From: a virus
IMG/VR virus record: IMGVR_UViG_3300045922_000405
Location: 1 to 36,461 of that record
Length of the DNA: 36,461 nt
Strand: one strand, 5' to 3'
Position numbers and translations under genes: made by a program. This document shows, piece by piece, positions 14,153 through 22,069 of the stretch (its first letter is position 1; each line of letters opens with the position of its first letter). The notes beneath the pieces are model-generated. The model ran no database searches. It was not told the origin of the DNA and saw nothing but the letters and a program-made list of their open reading frames with translations.

Positions 14153-15352
14153 CTACGCGCCGGCGACGAAGCCCACATCGGTGATCTTGGCGTGGGCCTG
14201 CTCTGGCCCGTGCCAGAACCCGACCTCGCCGTAAAGCTGGAATGGACGCTTCGCGCCGGTGCGCGCCAGTTCTTCGACGAAGAGGAAGCCCTTCTCGGGG
14301 ATCGGCAGGTAGGCAGGCTTGCACAGGCCGAGATGCACGAAGGCCAGACTGTTGCGCGGATTTGCGCGCTCCAGCATCAGGTTAATCCGACCGAAGTCGG
14401 TCTCGATCTGCGTGACGTTCACGCCGGCGACGTTGCGGCTCATCTCCTGATAGTTCTTATCGGTGATGAACAGCTTGGTCAGCGCGCGCTTGAGACCGGC
14501 GTTGACCATCAGCGTCGGCTCTGCGGCGCTGTTGATGCCGTGCGTTTCCCACACGAGCTGCATCAGATCGAGAACGCGCACTTCGGTCAGCGGCAGCAAC
14601 TTCTGTGTCGTGACCGTGCCGTCCGAACCGGTCAGGTCAATCGGCGCGCCCCCGCGCGTCAGGCTGAGCTGGAAGGTGTTCACTGTGTGATTGACCACCC
14701 AGTAGACGCCCGCGGTGATGCCGCCCACGGTGGCCACAGCGCTCACGCGCACCTGGTCGCCGCTGACGTAGCCGTGCCCGTTTTTGGTAAACAGGTCGGT
14801 CGCAACGGCGGCTGCCACAGCGGTCTGGGCAACGTCGAGATTGCTCAGCGCGTTCGTGGTGATGGCCGCATACAGCCCGCGGGTCTTGCGCCCGGTCGTG
14901 TTGTCGCTCGGCTTCTGGTAGACGCCGTTAATGAACGTGTGATTTATGTCGCGCGCGGCCTCGGTTAATTTTAGGTTGCTCTGGTAGCTCAGCTCGTCGG
15001 CAACCGGGTTCGTCCGACCATTGGCCAGGCCGCTCAGTTGCTGCGTAGCCGCCTGGCGGGTGTACGAGATGCCGAAGGCGTAGTGGAAAATCTGGACGAC
15101 GTTCGTCCAATTCTGGCGCGAGCGGTTTTCCAGCGCCGGCGCATCAGCGCCCTCCAGAATGCCGTCGGGCTGCCCGGGCTCGCCCAGATCCTGGGTCTGG
15201 CCTTCGAACTCAGTCGAGGCAACCACTTCGCCCTGTTCGTTGAGGCCGCCGATGGCGCTCAGGAACGGCGTGTCGCTGGGCGTGATCGTCAGGATCTCGC
15301 CGGTGTAGTTGGGGAGGTTGAACGTCAACCCCAAGCCGGTAACGGTAGGCAT
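14153..15352 (-). CDS. Major capsid protein (DUF5309 / SU10-like) with inserted beta domain
   Basis: This is a 399-residue protein. The N-terminus NLPNYTGEILTITPSDTPFLSAIGG and the following EFEGQTQDLGEPG and ENRSRQNWTNVVQIFHYAFGISYTRQA are characteristic of the DUF5309/SU10-type major capsid family (HK97 fold). The C-terminal parts ETDFGRINLMLER and GFLFVEELARTGAKRPFQLYGE agree. Residues about 190-250 form an extra module (GHGYVSGDQVRVSAVATVGG, GVYWVVNHTVNTFQLSLTRGG, LTGSDGTVT). It resembles the small beta repeat found in various phage and surface proteins and probably projects from the capsid surface. SD AAGGA lies 12 bases upstream. Confidence 0.9.
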   Translation of the reverse strand: MPTVTGLGLTFNLPNYTGEILTITPSDTPFLSAIGGLNEQGEVVASTEFEGQTQDLGEPGQPDGILEGADAPALENRSRQNWTNVVQIFHYAFGISYTRQAATQQLSGLANGRTNPVADELSYQSNLKLTEAARDINHTFINGVYQKPSDNTTGRKTRGLYAAITTNALSNLDVAQTAVAAAVATDLFTKNGHGYVSGDQVRVSAVATVGGITAGVYWVVNHTVNTFQLSLTRGGAPIDLTGSDGTVTTQKLLPLTEVRVLDLMQLVWETHGINSAAEPTLMVNAGLKRALTKLFITDKNYQEMSRNVAGVNVTQIETDFGRINLMLERANPRNSLAFVHLGLCKPAYLPIPEKGFLFVEELARTGAKRPFQLYGEVGFWHGPEQAHAKITDVGFVAGA

Positions 15353-15401
15353 GGTCAGGTGTCCTTGTCGGTAGGTTTCGGGTGGATTGCTGCGCCGGCG
15401 C

Positions 15402-16073
15402 CTAGCTGCCGGCGAGCTTCTGGGCCTTCAGCGCAATCGCGGCGCGGGCGTTGCCGCTCCGCTCCGCTTCGGCGATCTGCTGGTCCAGCGTCGGCGGCGT
15501 GCTGGCGCCTTCGGGCGGCCGGCTGGTGCCGGCGCTGGCCGGCGCGAGGAAGCCCTTGATCTTGCCGAGTGCGGCGCTCACGGCGTCGGCGTCGGTGGCC
15601 GCCTGCAGTTCGCTGAACGCGCGCAACACGGGCGCGGGTACGCCGGCCTCCGCCGCACTCTCGGCAATCAGTGCACGGCGTTCGGCGGCCTGGGCGCGGG
15701 TTTCGGCCGCCTGGGCCGGGTCGGTCGCCGGGGCGCTTTGGGCGGCGCTGAGCTGCTGCTGGAGCGTGGCGATCTGCGCCTCCGCCGTGCGCAGCTTCGT
15801 GCGGTAGTTGGCAGCCTGCTTGCGGGCGCGGCTTGCTTCGGCCTGCCACTCCTCGGCACTCAACTCCGGCTCATCCTCGTCATCCTCGGCGCTGTCGGGA
15901 GCGTCGGGAGTGTCGGCAGGCGTCTCGGCCTTTTCCGCCGGCGCCGTCTTGGCAGTCTCGCTCGTCTCGGTCGCGTCCGGCGCCGTCTCGACCTCCGGGG
16001 CCGTCCCGCCGGCCTGCGTGCCGTCGTCGGGTGTGTGGTACAGCTCCAGGCCGTACAGCCATCCTCGTTGCAT
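15402..16073 (-). CDS. Capsid scaffolding protein-like
   Basis: This is a 223-residue protein starting just after the portal stop with GAGGA upstream. An acidic, Thr/Glu/Asp-rich N-terminus leads to a coiled coil (LSAEEWQAEASRARKQAANYRTKLRTAEAQIATLQQQL). An Ala/Gln-rich helical middle and a C-terminal basic helix (DQQIAEAERSGNARAAIALKAQKLAG) follow. Acidic coiled-coil proteins of about 200 residues directly before the major capsid gene are typical scaffolds that guide procapsid assembly and are then lost. Confidence 0.8.
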   Translation of the reverse strand: MQRGWLYGLELYHTPDDGTQAGGTAPEVETAPDATETSETAKTAPAEKAETPADTPDAPDSAEDDEDEPELSAEEWQAEASRARKQAANYRTKLRTAEAQIATLQQQLSAAQSAPATDPAQAAETRAQAAERRALIAESAAEAGVPAPVLRAFSELQAATDADAVSAALGKIKGFLAPASAGTSRPPEGASTPPTLDQQIAEAERSGNARAAIALKAQKLAGS

Positions 16074-16074
16074 C

Positions 16075-17457
16075 TCAGTCCTCCGCTACGCCCGCCCGGG
16101 GCGCGTCATCGTCGTCATCGTCGTCGTCGAGCGGGGCGCGTGGCCGCTCGTCTGGAGCGGTCAACGCCCGCTGCGCGCCCGCCACGCCCACGCGCTGCGC
16201 CTCAAGCGCAAGGCGTTGCGATGGCGGCGGTTTGATGACCGGTCGATCGGGATCGAGTTGGTGCAGGGCCGGGTCGAGGGACGCGGGGAACACGCCCATC
16301 GCCTGGCCGGCCAGCAGCGCCCAGCGCTCGGCGGTCTCAATCGCCATATCCACGTGCGTGCGCGCATCCTGCACGTGGTCGATCAGCTCACTGAGGAGCG
16401 TAATCACGGTGTCGTAGGCGAGATCGTTGCGGCTTATCAACTGGTCAAAAAGCAGTTGCGGGAGGATGTTTTTGAACTCGCTCAGCACTTTGTCGATCAG
16501 CTGCAGCGCGTGGTCAATGACCAGGTTCGGCGCCACCGTGTAGGCTTTCGCGGCGGCGTCGTTCAGTACCACGGCGTTGTGCTCCGGGTTGAAGTCGACC
16601 TCGCTCACACCGCTGAACACGGTGAGTGGCTCCGCGTTGCGCTGGATCACATCGAGCGCCTGGCTGGCCGCGTCGTTCACGCGGTCAAGCAGTTCCTGCG
16701 CGCCAGCAAAAGCGTTCTCACCGACCCCGTCCTCGCCGGCGATATAGGGACTGAGCAGCAGCGGCACGAACCCAAGCAGGTTTGAGCGCTCTGCGCCGCC
16801 GCCGTCGTAATCGTGCTGTGTGCCGTTGCGGTAGGTGCTGATGGTGCGTGGTGTGATCAGCTGCGCATACTCATAGACGCCTTGCCGATCGACCAGGCCG
16901 GTCTTGATCACCAGGCCGAACGGCGTGCCGTCGCCGAACGTACCGAGCACCACCTCGTCGGGCCGGAGCGGCACGATCTGCACCGTGCGCGCACGCCAGT
17001 CATCAACCACCAGTAAGCCGAACTCGCCGGCGACCGCGCCGTGCATCACGGCGCGCGTGTAGCTCGCGCGATGCTTTGACCAGGCACGCACCTGCCTGAC
17101 GGCGTCGGCCACGGCGCGCGGCACGGCAGGACGATCTCCGTCCTCGTTGCCAGGGTCGATCGACCAGTCCCCGGGCACCTTGGCCACGTCGACGCGCACC
17201 GCCCGGCGCAGCGGGCCGAATATTTGCCGAATGCCGCTGTAGAGCTTCAGCGCTTTCACCAGTTCGGGGTGCTGGTCATAGACGCGTCCGGCGTAGTAGG
17301 CGCGCAGGATCTGATACCGCGCGCAGCGCTGGAGCCACGGCTCGCGGTACGGCTTCAGTTCGGCCACCGTGTCGAACACACTGCCGGCGCGCACCATGGC
17401 GACCGTTCCGGCGGCGTAATCGAGGCTGGTTGTGGCGATTAGCGCTTGCGTTGCCAT
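16075..17457 (-). CDS. Portal protein
   Basis: This is a 460-residue protein whose start overlaps the terminase end by 19 bases. Order after terminase large subunit, size and content fit a portal: WLQRCARYQILRAYYAGRVYDQHPELVKALKLYSGIRQ, YTRAVMHGAVAGEFGLLVVDDW, and ELLDRVNDAASQALDVIQ followed by LPQLLFDQLISRNDLAYDTVITL, an alpha-helical crown or stem pattern. The C-terminus has a run of eight Asp (DDDDDDDD) near residue 447, encoded by a CATCGTCGT-type repeat on the plus strand. This acidic tail may touch scaffold or DNA and could vary by slippage. Confidence 0.85.
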   Translation of the reverse strand: MATQALIATTSLDYAAGTVAMVRAGSVFDTVAELKPYREPWLQRCARYQILRAYYAGRVYDQHPELVKALKLYSGIRQIFGPLRRAVRVDVAKVPGDWSIDPGNEDGDRPAVPRAVADAVRQVRAWSKHRASYTRAVMHGAVAGEFGLLVVDDWRARTVQIVPLRPDEVVLGTFGDGTPFGLVIKTGLVDRQGVYEYAQLITPRTISTYRNGTQHDYDGGGAERSNLLGFVPLLLSPYIAGEDGVGENAFAGAQELLDRVNDAASQALDVIQRNAEPLTVFSGVSEVDFNPEHNAVVLNDAAAKAYTVAPNLVIDHALQLIDKVLSEFKNILPQLLFDQLISRNDLAYDTVITLLSELIDHVQDARTHVDMAIETAERWALLAGQAMGVFPASLDPALHQLDPDRPVIKPPPSQRLALEAQRVGVAGAQRALTAPDERPRAPLDDDDDDDDAPRAGVAED

Positions 17458-18920
17458 AGGCCCTGAATATCCTTGCTCTCGGCCTTCTTCTCGGGCTTGT
17501 TCAGTTCGTGGAAGGCGCCGCTGCCGGCATCGACCTGGTCGTCGTTTTTCGCCGTCGGGAAGGCGGCGAGTTCGTCAATGAAAGCTTTATTCCACGCCCC
17601 GCTGCGGAGCTTCACGTTGCCGGCTTGCCACTGGGCGGCGAACGGTTCCGCCCGTTCGACCTTGTCGCCCTTCACCGGGTTGCCGAACGCGGCGAACCCC
17701 TTGAGGACTTTGATCACCGCGTCGGTGGCCTCCTTGGCCAGGCCGGGCGGCTGCTCGACAACAATCCGTACGTGGCCGTACTGCTGCTGGTCGAGCTCGG
17801 CCGTTTGGCGAATGACCTGGTTGCGCTCATCGGCGCTCCACTGGCCGCGTACCACATCCTCAACGTACCAGGTCGTGGTTGGCGCGTGGTACGCCATCAG
17901 CACGCCCACCGTGTAGTCACCTTTCCCAGGTCGAGCGCCGGCCTTGTCCCAGTAGCGGACACGAACGACACCGCTTGGGGTGGCATGCACAATCTCCACG
18001 CCACGCTTGAACATGCCGCCATCACGCGGCCGCGGGCGCTGCTGAAACAGCGCGCCAAAGAAGTATTCGCCGATGCGCCGCTCCAGCTTCTGAAGCCGCT
18101 CCAGCGGGTAGCGCTCAGGACAGAGCGCCTCACCAGGTGCGCGCCAGTCAGGGTGGACGGTGCAGGTTTCGGGGTACGTCGGTGCATCGTCAGGCTCAGC
18201 GATCGCGGGAAGGTTGACGATGTACCAGCCTTCCGGCTCGTCGCGCTCCAGCTCCAGCACATAGCCGGTGAGATCGGCTTCGTGCCAGCGGGTCTGGAGA
18301 ATAATGATTGCGCCGCCGGGTTCTTCGCGAGTGCTGAAGACGCTCCCGAACCAGTCTTCCTGGCGAGCGCGCATAACGCCCGAAGCAGCCTGCGCGGCGT
18401 CCTTGATCGGGTCGTCGATGATGCCGAGGTGGAAGCCCTTCCCGGTCGCCGGCCCGCCCACGCCGCCGGCCCAGAGGCCGCCGCCGTGCCGCGTTTGCCA
18501 GTGCTTAACGGCGCTTGCGGCGCGGTGGAGGCCGCCGCCGCCACGGGTGTAGTTTTCGCGCGCGGCCCGGCTGAGCGTGTACGCGAGATCGGCGCCGTAG
18601 CTGGTGATAGCCACCCAACGATCAGGGTGCCGATAGAGATAGTAGGCACTGAAGAGGCGCGAGACGGTCTCGCTTTTCGAATGGCGCGGCGGAACGGCAA
18701 GCAGGACTCGACGTAATTCGTCGTCGGCCACGCGCTGGAGCACGCCAATAAGCTCATCGCAGTGGCGGTAGAACTGATAGCGCGGATTAACCAGTGCAAT
18801 GAACTCGCGGAATGAAAGAACATCGGCTTCCTCGGGAAAGTGCTCATCCAGTGCGGAGCAAAGCGAGGCCCACGGATCGGCGTTCGCGGAGGATGTTGAT
18901 GATACGGCGCTTGGTGGCAT
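17439..18920 (-). CDS. terL: Terminase large subunit
   Basis: This is a 493-residue protein. The ATG at 18920 is preferred over a TTG at 18944 because of the nearby GAGGCGG ribosome-like sequence, and it overlaps the upstream small-subunit frame. PPRHSKS at about 77-83 is the Walker A equivalent of the Terminase_6 group, followed by RWVAITSYGADLAYTLSR. HLGIIDDPIKD marks Walker B and ILQTRWHEADLTG the coupling motif. The C-terminal RNase-H-like nuclease carries RYWDKAG (first Asp), a middle acidic residue near EQPPGLAKEATD, and a late NDDQVDA. It drives ATP-dependent packaging and cuts concatemers. Confidence 0.93.
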   Translation of the reverse strand: MPPSAVSSTSSANADPWASLCSALDEHFPEEADVLSFREFIALVNPRYQFYRHCDELIGVLQRVADDELRRVLLAVPPRHSKSETVSRLFSAYYLYRHPDRWVAITSYGADLAYTLSRAARENYTRGGGGLHRAASAVKHWQTRHGGGLWAGGVGGPATGKGFHLGIIDDPIKDAAQAASGVMRARQEDWFGSVFSTREEPGGAIIILQTRWHEADLTGYVLELERDEPEGWYIVNLPAIAEPDDAPTYPETCTVHPDWRAPGEALCPERYPLERLQKLERRIGEYFFGALFQQRPRPRDGGMFKRGVEIVHATPSGVVRVRYWDKAGARPGKGDYTVGVLMAYHAPTTTWYVEDVVRGQWSADERNQVIRQTAELDQQQYGHVRIVVEQPPGLAKEATDAVIKVLKGFAAFGNPVKGDKVERAEPFAAQWQAGNVKLRSGAWNKAFIDELAAFPTAKNDDQVDAGSGAFHELNKPEKKAESKDIQGLWQRKR

Positions 18921-19698
18921 CGTCCGCCTCGCCAATGGCGTCAATCACGGCCTGTTGGAAGCGGCGCTGTTCCTCCGTGCTGACGATGAGCGACGCCAGG
19001 CGCGTCGCCGCCTCGACGTGCTCGCGGATCTCCTTGATGACGCCGGTATACGCCTGAATTTCACGTGGCGTGTTCGCGGCCTGGGCGACATCACACAGGC
19101 GCTGGAGCCGTTCGAAGTTCGCTTGCAGCGCCGCGAACGGCTCCTGGAGTGAGGCGGCAACCGTCTCGACGACGGCCGGCGTTGCGGCGATATCCGCCGG
19201 TAAGCCGTCGAAAAAGCGCCGCGCCGCCGATTCGGTGACTCCTACTTCGCGCGCAGCGCCAGCAACGCTTTTGGTGCGTGCGTACGCGGCAATGAGCGCT
19301 TGTGCCTTCTCGGCGTCGATACTGCTCGGTCGGCCCATCGTCGCCTCGCGTCGGAATCCGTCGAAACCAGAATGCGCCGTGCTCAGGCGCGGCACGGCCA
19401 GCAGAAGCAACACCAACAACGTAAAAAAGAGGATGACCGCCTGAATGCCGAGCGCGACCACGATCCATTGGAGGGCCGGCATAACGCTGCGGGTGATACT
19501 GGTCATGATCTCCTGGTGATCCGCCTTGCGTTCCGCCGCCTCCAGGCGCGCCCGCTGCGGCTCCTTGTCCAAATAGCGCGCCAGGAGGCTCATTACCTGA
19601 TCTGCCGGCACGCCTTGATAGACATCGCGGCCGGCGACGTTCTCGGCGCTCAGATCGCCGGCGCTGGTGCCGTCGCCGAAGTGCATCGCGGCACTCAT
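18844..19698 (-). CDS. Terminase small subunit-like protein, fused in frame to an N-terminal membrane segment
   Basis: This is a 284-residue frame from ATG 19698, which overlaps the previous stop as ATGA. Residues about 1-60 are polar, with a charged helix (LLARYLDKEPQRARLEAAERKADHQEI). Residues about 76-108 are strongly hydrophobic (WIVVALGIQAVILFFTLLVLLLLAV). From residue 121 on it reads as a small terminase: MGRPSSIDAEKAQALIAAYARTKSVAGAAREVGVTESAARRFFDG contains the DNA-binding helix-turn-helix, then a long helical part. No stop separates the two. An internal ATG at 19338, with only a weak GAGGCG ahead of it, would give a normal 164-residue soluble small subunit. The front part alone resembles XhlA/holin-type proteins. 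Confidence 0.68.
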   Translation of the reverse strand: MSAAMHFGDGTSAGDLSAENVAGRDVYQGVPADQVMSLLARYLDKEPQRARLEAAERKADHQEIMTSITRSVMPALQWIVVALGIQAVILFFTLLVLLLLAVPRLSTAHSGFDGFRREATMGRPSSIDAEKAQALIAAYARTKSVAGAAREVGVTESAARRFFDGLPADIAATPAVVETVAASLQEPFAALQANFERLQRLCDVAQAANTPREIQAYTGVIKEIREHVEAATRLASLIVSTEEQRRFQQAVIDAIGEADDATKRRIINILRERRSVGLALLRTG

Positions 19699-19895
19699 GT
19701 CAACCGCCAGGCGGTGATGCCGCAGACGAGGCAGCAGAGCCAGTGCTCTCCGCGCTCGCGCCACATGGCAGCGTGCTGATACCAGCCACAATTCGGGCAT
19801 CGCACAGCGCGCAGAACTGGCCCGAGCTGCACCGTCGCTGCACGTGCTCGATGGCGACTTGCATATCGGCCAGGCGCGCATCGTAGACCCGACAT
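19695..19895 (-). CDS. Small zinc-ribbon protein overlapping the coiled-coil gene
   Basis: This is a 66-residue frame with GGAGGAG 2 bases before ATG 19895 and an ATGA overlap with the next gene. Its C-terminal half has a zinc-ribbon arrangement (CPNCGWYQHAAMWRE, then LCCLVCG), two Cys pairs about 20 residues apart. The N-terminal third is low-complexity and basic. It overlaps 196 bases of the coiled-coil frame in a different register. Over the last part its sequence looks more protein-like than the other frame. It may be a true overlapping gene, or the real continuation of the coiled-coil protein through a frameshift. Confidence 0.55.
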   Translation of the reverse strand: MSGLRCAPGRYASRHRARAATVQLGPVLRAVRCPNCGWYQHAAMWRERGEHWLCCLVCGITAWRLT

Positions 19896-20062
19896 GTCTC
19901 CTCCAGTGCGCGCCGGGCGCGTTGCTCGTCGGTAATCCGATCATGCAGATCGGTTACGCGGTCGGAGAGCGTGGAGAGCGCCCCGCGTAGCGCATCGAAG
20001 CGCTGGGTTAGGGTGTCGAGGCGCACGCGATCAGGCGTGTCCACGTCGCGCATGGCGCTCAT
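19700..20062 (-). CDS. Coiled-coil protein after the endolysin
   Basis: This is a 120-residue protein with an ATGA overlap to the endolysin at 20062-20059. Residues about 15-75 are a strong coiled coil (LTQRFDALRGALSTLSDRVTDLHDRITDEQRARRALEETC). The last 40 residues turn into Cys and then Ser/Ala/Gly-rich sequence that looks like an out-of-frame reading. In that region the zinc-ribbon frame is more convincing. It may therefore be truncated by, or frameshift into, the neighbouring frame. The lysis-cassette position suggests a helper of lysis or packaging, but no transmembrane segment is present. Unrecognised. Confidence 0.6.
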   Translation of the reverse strand: MSAMRDVDTPDRVRLDTLTQRFDALRGALSTLSDRVTDLHDRITDEQRARRALEETCRVYDARLADMQVAIEHVQRRCSSGQFCALCDARIVAGISTLPCGASAESTGSAASSAASPPGG

Positions 20063-21393
20063 ACCTTCATCCTCCGCATTGCGTTGGCCATCGCCGGGAT
20101 TTTGACCGTGCCGTAGTCGGGGCCGGGATAGGCCCATCGCGCATTGAGTTCGCCGACAACGGGCGCCACGCCCCGGAAGTGGGCCGGCAGCGGCCGCAGC
20201 TGCAGCGCGTAATCCGCCAGGCGCTGTTGAATACGGCGCTGGCGGTTGATGGCCTCCGGCCAGGCCGGGCCGGGCTGCAGATCCTCGTCACGCCGGGCGT
20301 AGGCGATGAGCCGGCCCAGGTGCGCGGGGATTGCGTGCTCGACCCAACTTGCAAACACCAGACCCTCAAGCCAGAGGTTGCGATCGGTGTCATAGATCCA
20401 GGCCGAGCCGGGCGCAGGGCCGGGGCGATCCTTCGGATCTGCCGGGCCGGGCCGGGTTGCCCCCGTTACGCCCAGGCCGGCGGGGTTGCGGCGGGGCCGC
20501 GCACACCACCAGGAGGTCAGCGCGCCGGTCTCGTGCGCCATCTGCGCGAGCGCCAGAAACCAATCGACGCCGGCTTCGGTGCCGATGCTCGCGTAGGCGT
20601 TGACGATGAGCCGGACGCTTGGCGCGTCGTATTGCGTGGCGCGCGCGGTGATAAAGGCGATCGCCTGCTCGACCGTGCCGCGCGGTGGGCCGAGCAGCGG
20701 ACTGGCGGCGTCGTAGTCAGGGAGATCGAGGGCGGGGAATGGCGGCAGCGGGATCGCCTCGCCAGGCAACGGCAGGACGGCGTCACCCTGGGCGCGGTAC
20801 GCCACGAGATGTCTATGCAGCACCGGGCCAGGGCACGCTGATTGCGGCTTCACGACTCGGTAGCTCGTCTGCGGTATCGCCGCGCCACTGGTGCGCGGCC
20901 ACTCGTTGTGGCCGACGACGTTGCGCCGGGCGATGCCGGAGATCTGGCGCAGCACGTCGAAGAGACGGAAGAGGCTCGTCCGCTGCGGTTCGGTCAGATC
21001 CTGGCCGACACCGAGCGGGACGATGACCGCCCAGCTGGTGGCGTTGCCGTCCTTGTTCCCGCAGTGCCAGAGCTTCCGCCGATCCGGGCGCAAGAGCACG
21101 ATCGCGCCGTCGGAGAGGACGGCGAGGTCGTACATGATGCTGTCGCCGTAAATCGGGCGGCCGTCTTTGTCGTGGTCCCAGACGAGCTGCAGGTGATGCT
21201 TTGCGTAGCTGACGAGGCGCTCGATCTCAGTCGCACGCGAGCGGTTGGTCGTCGCATCGTGGCCGCCGTAGTGCAGCGTGATGCCGTTCTCAACGCCGCG
21301 CAACGCCGGCGTCGTGTAGCCCGGCTTGCGGGGCAGCGTGGCCAGGCGCGGCGTGAGGTCGATAGCGATGATGGCGCGCAGCAGATCGTGCAT
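20059..21393 (-). CDS. Endolysin: amidase plus glucosaminidase-like domain
   Basis: This is a 444-residue protein from ATG 21393; a GTG at 21534 would add 47 low-complexity residues. Residues about 35-200 match N-acetylmuramoyl-L-alanine amidase type 2: GITLHYGG (zinc His), WHCGNKDGNATSWAVIVPLG, NVVGHNEWP and SACPGPVLH, with the His and Cys positions for zinc binding. Residues about 230-420 (VEQAIAFITARATQY, WFLALAQMAHETGALTSWW, GRLIAYARRDED) look like a glucosaminidase/lysozyme-like domain, with a catalytic Glu candidate in QMAHETG. Such a pair would cut both peptide and glycan links in peptidoglycan at lysis. No ribosome site precedes the ATG. A hairpin and a C-rich leader do. Confidence 0.85.
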   Translation of the reverse strand: MHDLLRAIIAIDLTPRLATLPRKPGYTTPALRGVENGITLHYGGHDATTNRSRATEIERLVSYAKHHLQLVWDHDKDGRPIYGDSIMYDLAVLSDGAIVLLRPDRRKLWHCGNKDGNATSWAVIVPLGVGQDLTEPQRTSLFRLFDVLRQISGIARRNVVGHNEWPRTSGAAIPQTSYRVVKPQSACPGPVLHRHLVAYRAQGDAVLPLPGEAIPLPPFPALDLPDYDAASPLLGPPRGTVEQAIAFITARATQYDAPSVRLIVNAYASIGTEAGVDWFLALAQMAHETGALTSWWCARPRRNPAGLGVTGATRPGPADPKDRPGPAPGSAWIYDTDRNLWLEGLVFASWVEHAIPAHLGRLIAYARRDEDLQPGPAWPEAINRQRRIQQRLADYALQLRPLPAHFRGVAPVVGELNARWAYPGPDYGTVKIPAMANAMRRMKV

Positions 21394-21404
21394 AGAGGGG
21401 GTTA

Positions 21405-21440
21405 GCCCGTCGGCGCGTGGGTGGCGCGGCGCCGACGGGC
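21405..21440 (-). promoter_or_regulatory. Hairpin in the endolysin leader
   Basis: GCCCGTCGGCGC pairs with GCGCCGACGGGC (12 bp perfect) around a 12-base loop, 12 bases before the endolysin ATG on the minus strand. The leader then reads GCTAACCCCCTCT and ATG, with no Shine-Dalgarno. A nearly identical leader, GTCGGCGCCGC then GCTAACCCCCCTC and ATG, lies before the tape measure (10680-10652). Confidence 0.55.
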
Positions 21441-21549
21441 ATGGGGAGCCACCAGAGGGAAGATCAACCGCTGCCGCCGTAGCTGCGCCCTGGGCCTTCT
21501 GGCCGGTTGTGTGCGGACGGCTGCGCGGGAGCACGCTACAGCGTGGACG

Positions 21550-21792
21550 TTACGGGCGACGAATGAGCCGAGCGACGGCGGCTTTCCCGCCGTTGTTGAG
21601 CAACTCCAGGCTGTCCCCTGGCCGGCACGCGCGAGCGAGGCGATCGAGGAACGCTTCTTCGCTCTCCGTGCGCTGCCGCTCGACCGTGACCACGGTCTCC
21701 TGGTGCGCGAGCGTACCTTCCAAGCCGACGACGAACACGGCGCGACCGCTTTGGAAACGGAGCAGATCAGCGACGGCATCAGCGACAGTCAT
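21550..21792 (-). CDS. Small protein of unknown function at the head of the late operon
   Basis: This is an 80-residue protein. The second ATG (21792) is spaced 6 bases from AAGGA, while the first (21798) touches it, so 21792 is chosen. The sequence is alpha/beta, with VFVVGLEGTLAHQETVVTVERQ, then a helical EEAFLDRLARACRPGD and a terminal basic RRP. No family is recognised. As the first gene of the minus-strand late block it may be a late regulator or lysis accessory, which is inference. Confidence 0.6.
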   Translation of the reverse strand: MTVADAVADLLRFQSGRAVFVVGLEGTLAHQETVVTVERQRTESEEAFLDRLARACRPGDSLELLNNGGKAAVARLIRRP

Positions 21793-21954
21793 CAACATTC
21801 CTTGCCGGGATGGATCGAAAACGCGCGACGCAGGTGAGCGGGAAATGCTCAGCCTGGCCGCGCGGTAGCTCGCTACGGTTCAGTTATTGCAAGCATAGCA
21901 CGCCCGCGCGTTGCACGCCTATAGCCGCGCGGTACCGATAGCAGGTAGGCATGT

Positions 21955-21971
21955 TTGTGAACCGTTCACAA
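21955..21971. promoter_or_regulatory. 17-bp palindromic operator in the divergent region
   Basis: TTGTGAAC-C-GTTCACAA is a perfect odd palindrome 10 bases upstream of the -35 of the plus promoter. Related half-sites TTCACA (21988) and TTGTGA (22015) lie in the spacer and at the expected start, so a repressor or activator could bind several sites here. Confidence 0.6.
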
Positions 21972-21981
21972 CCAGAAGAAC

Positions 21982-22011
21982 ATGACATTCACACCTTCGG
22001 CGCGGTATACT
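21982..22011 (+). promoter_or_regulatory. Sigma70-like promoter for the gene at 22070
   Basis: ATGACA at 21982 and TATACT at 22006 are spaced by 18 bases and each match 5 of 6 consensus positions. Transcription would start near 22018, about 50 bases before the coding region. I see no equally good promoter toward the late operon in the same gap (21799-22069). Confidence 0.6.
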
Positions 22012-22069
22012 GCATTGTGATGCGGAATACGTAGCCGCGTCGTCAAGGTTAACGGGAAAGGGAGCGGGG

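Noticed and set aside
13694-14968. 424-codon plus-strand frame across capsid and connector genes
   Set aside because: It is antisense to the capsid and MuF-type proteins with good couplings. No domain is visible.
16100-16131. Run of CATCGTCGT-type repeats as a phase-variable tract
   Set aside because: It encodes the DDDDDDDD tail of the portal in frame. Triplet slippage could change length but would not switch the gene off.
21841-21950. Late-operon promoter TATGCT in the divergent gap
   Set aside because: No -35 element lies at a fitting distance, so it is not listed as a feature. A late-specific activator site may replace it.
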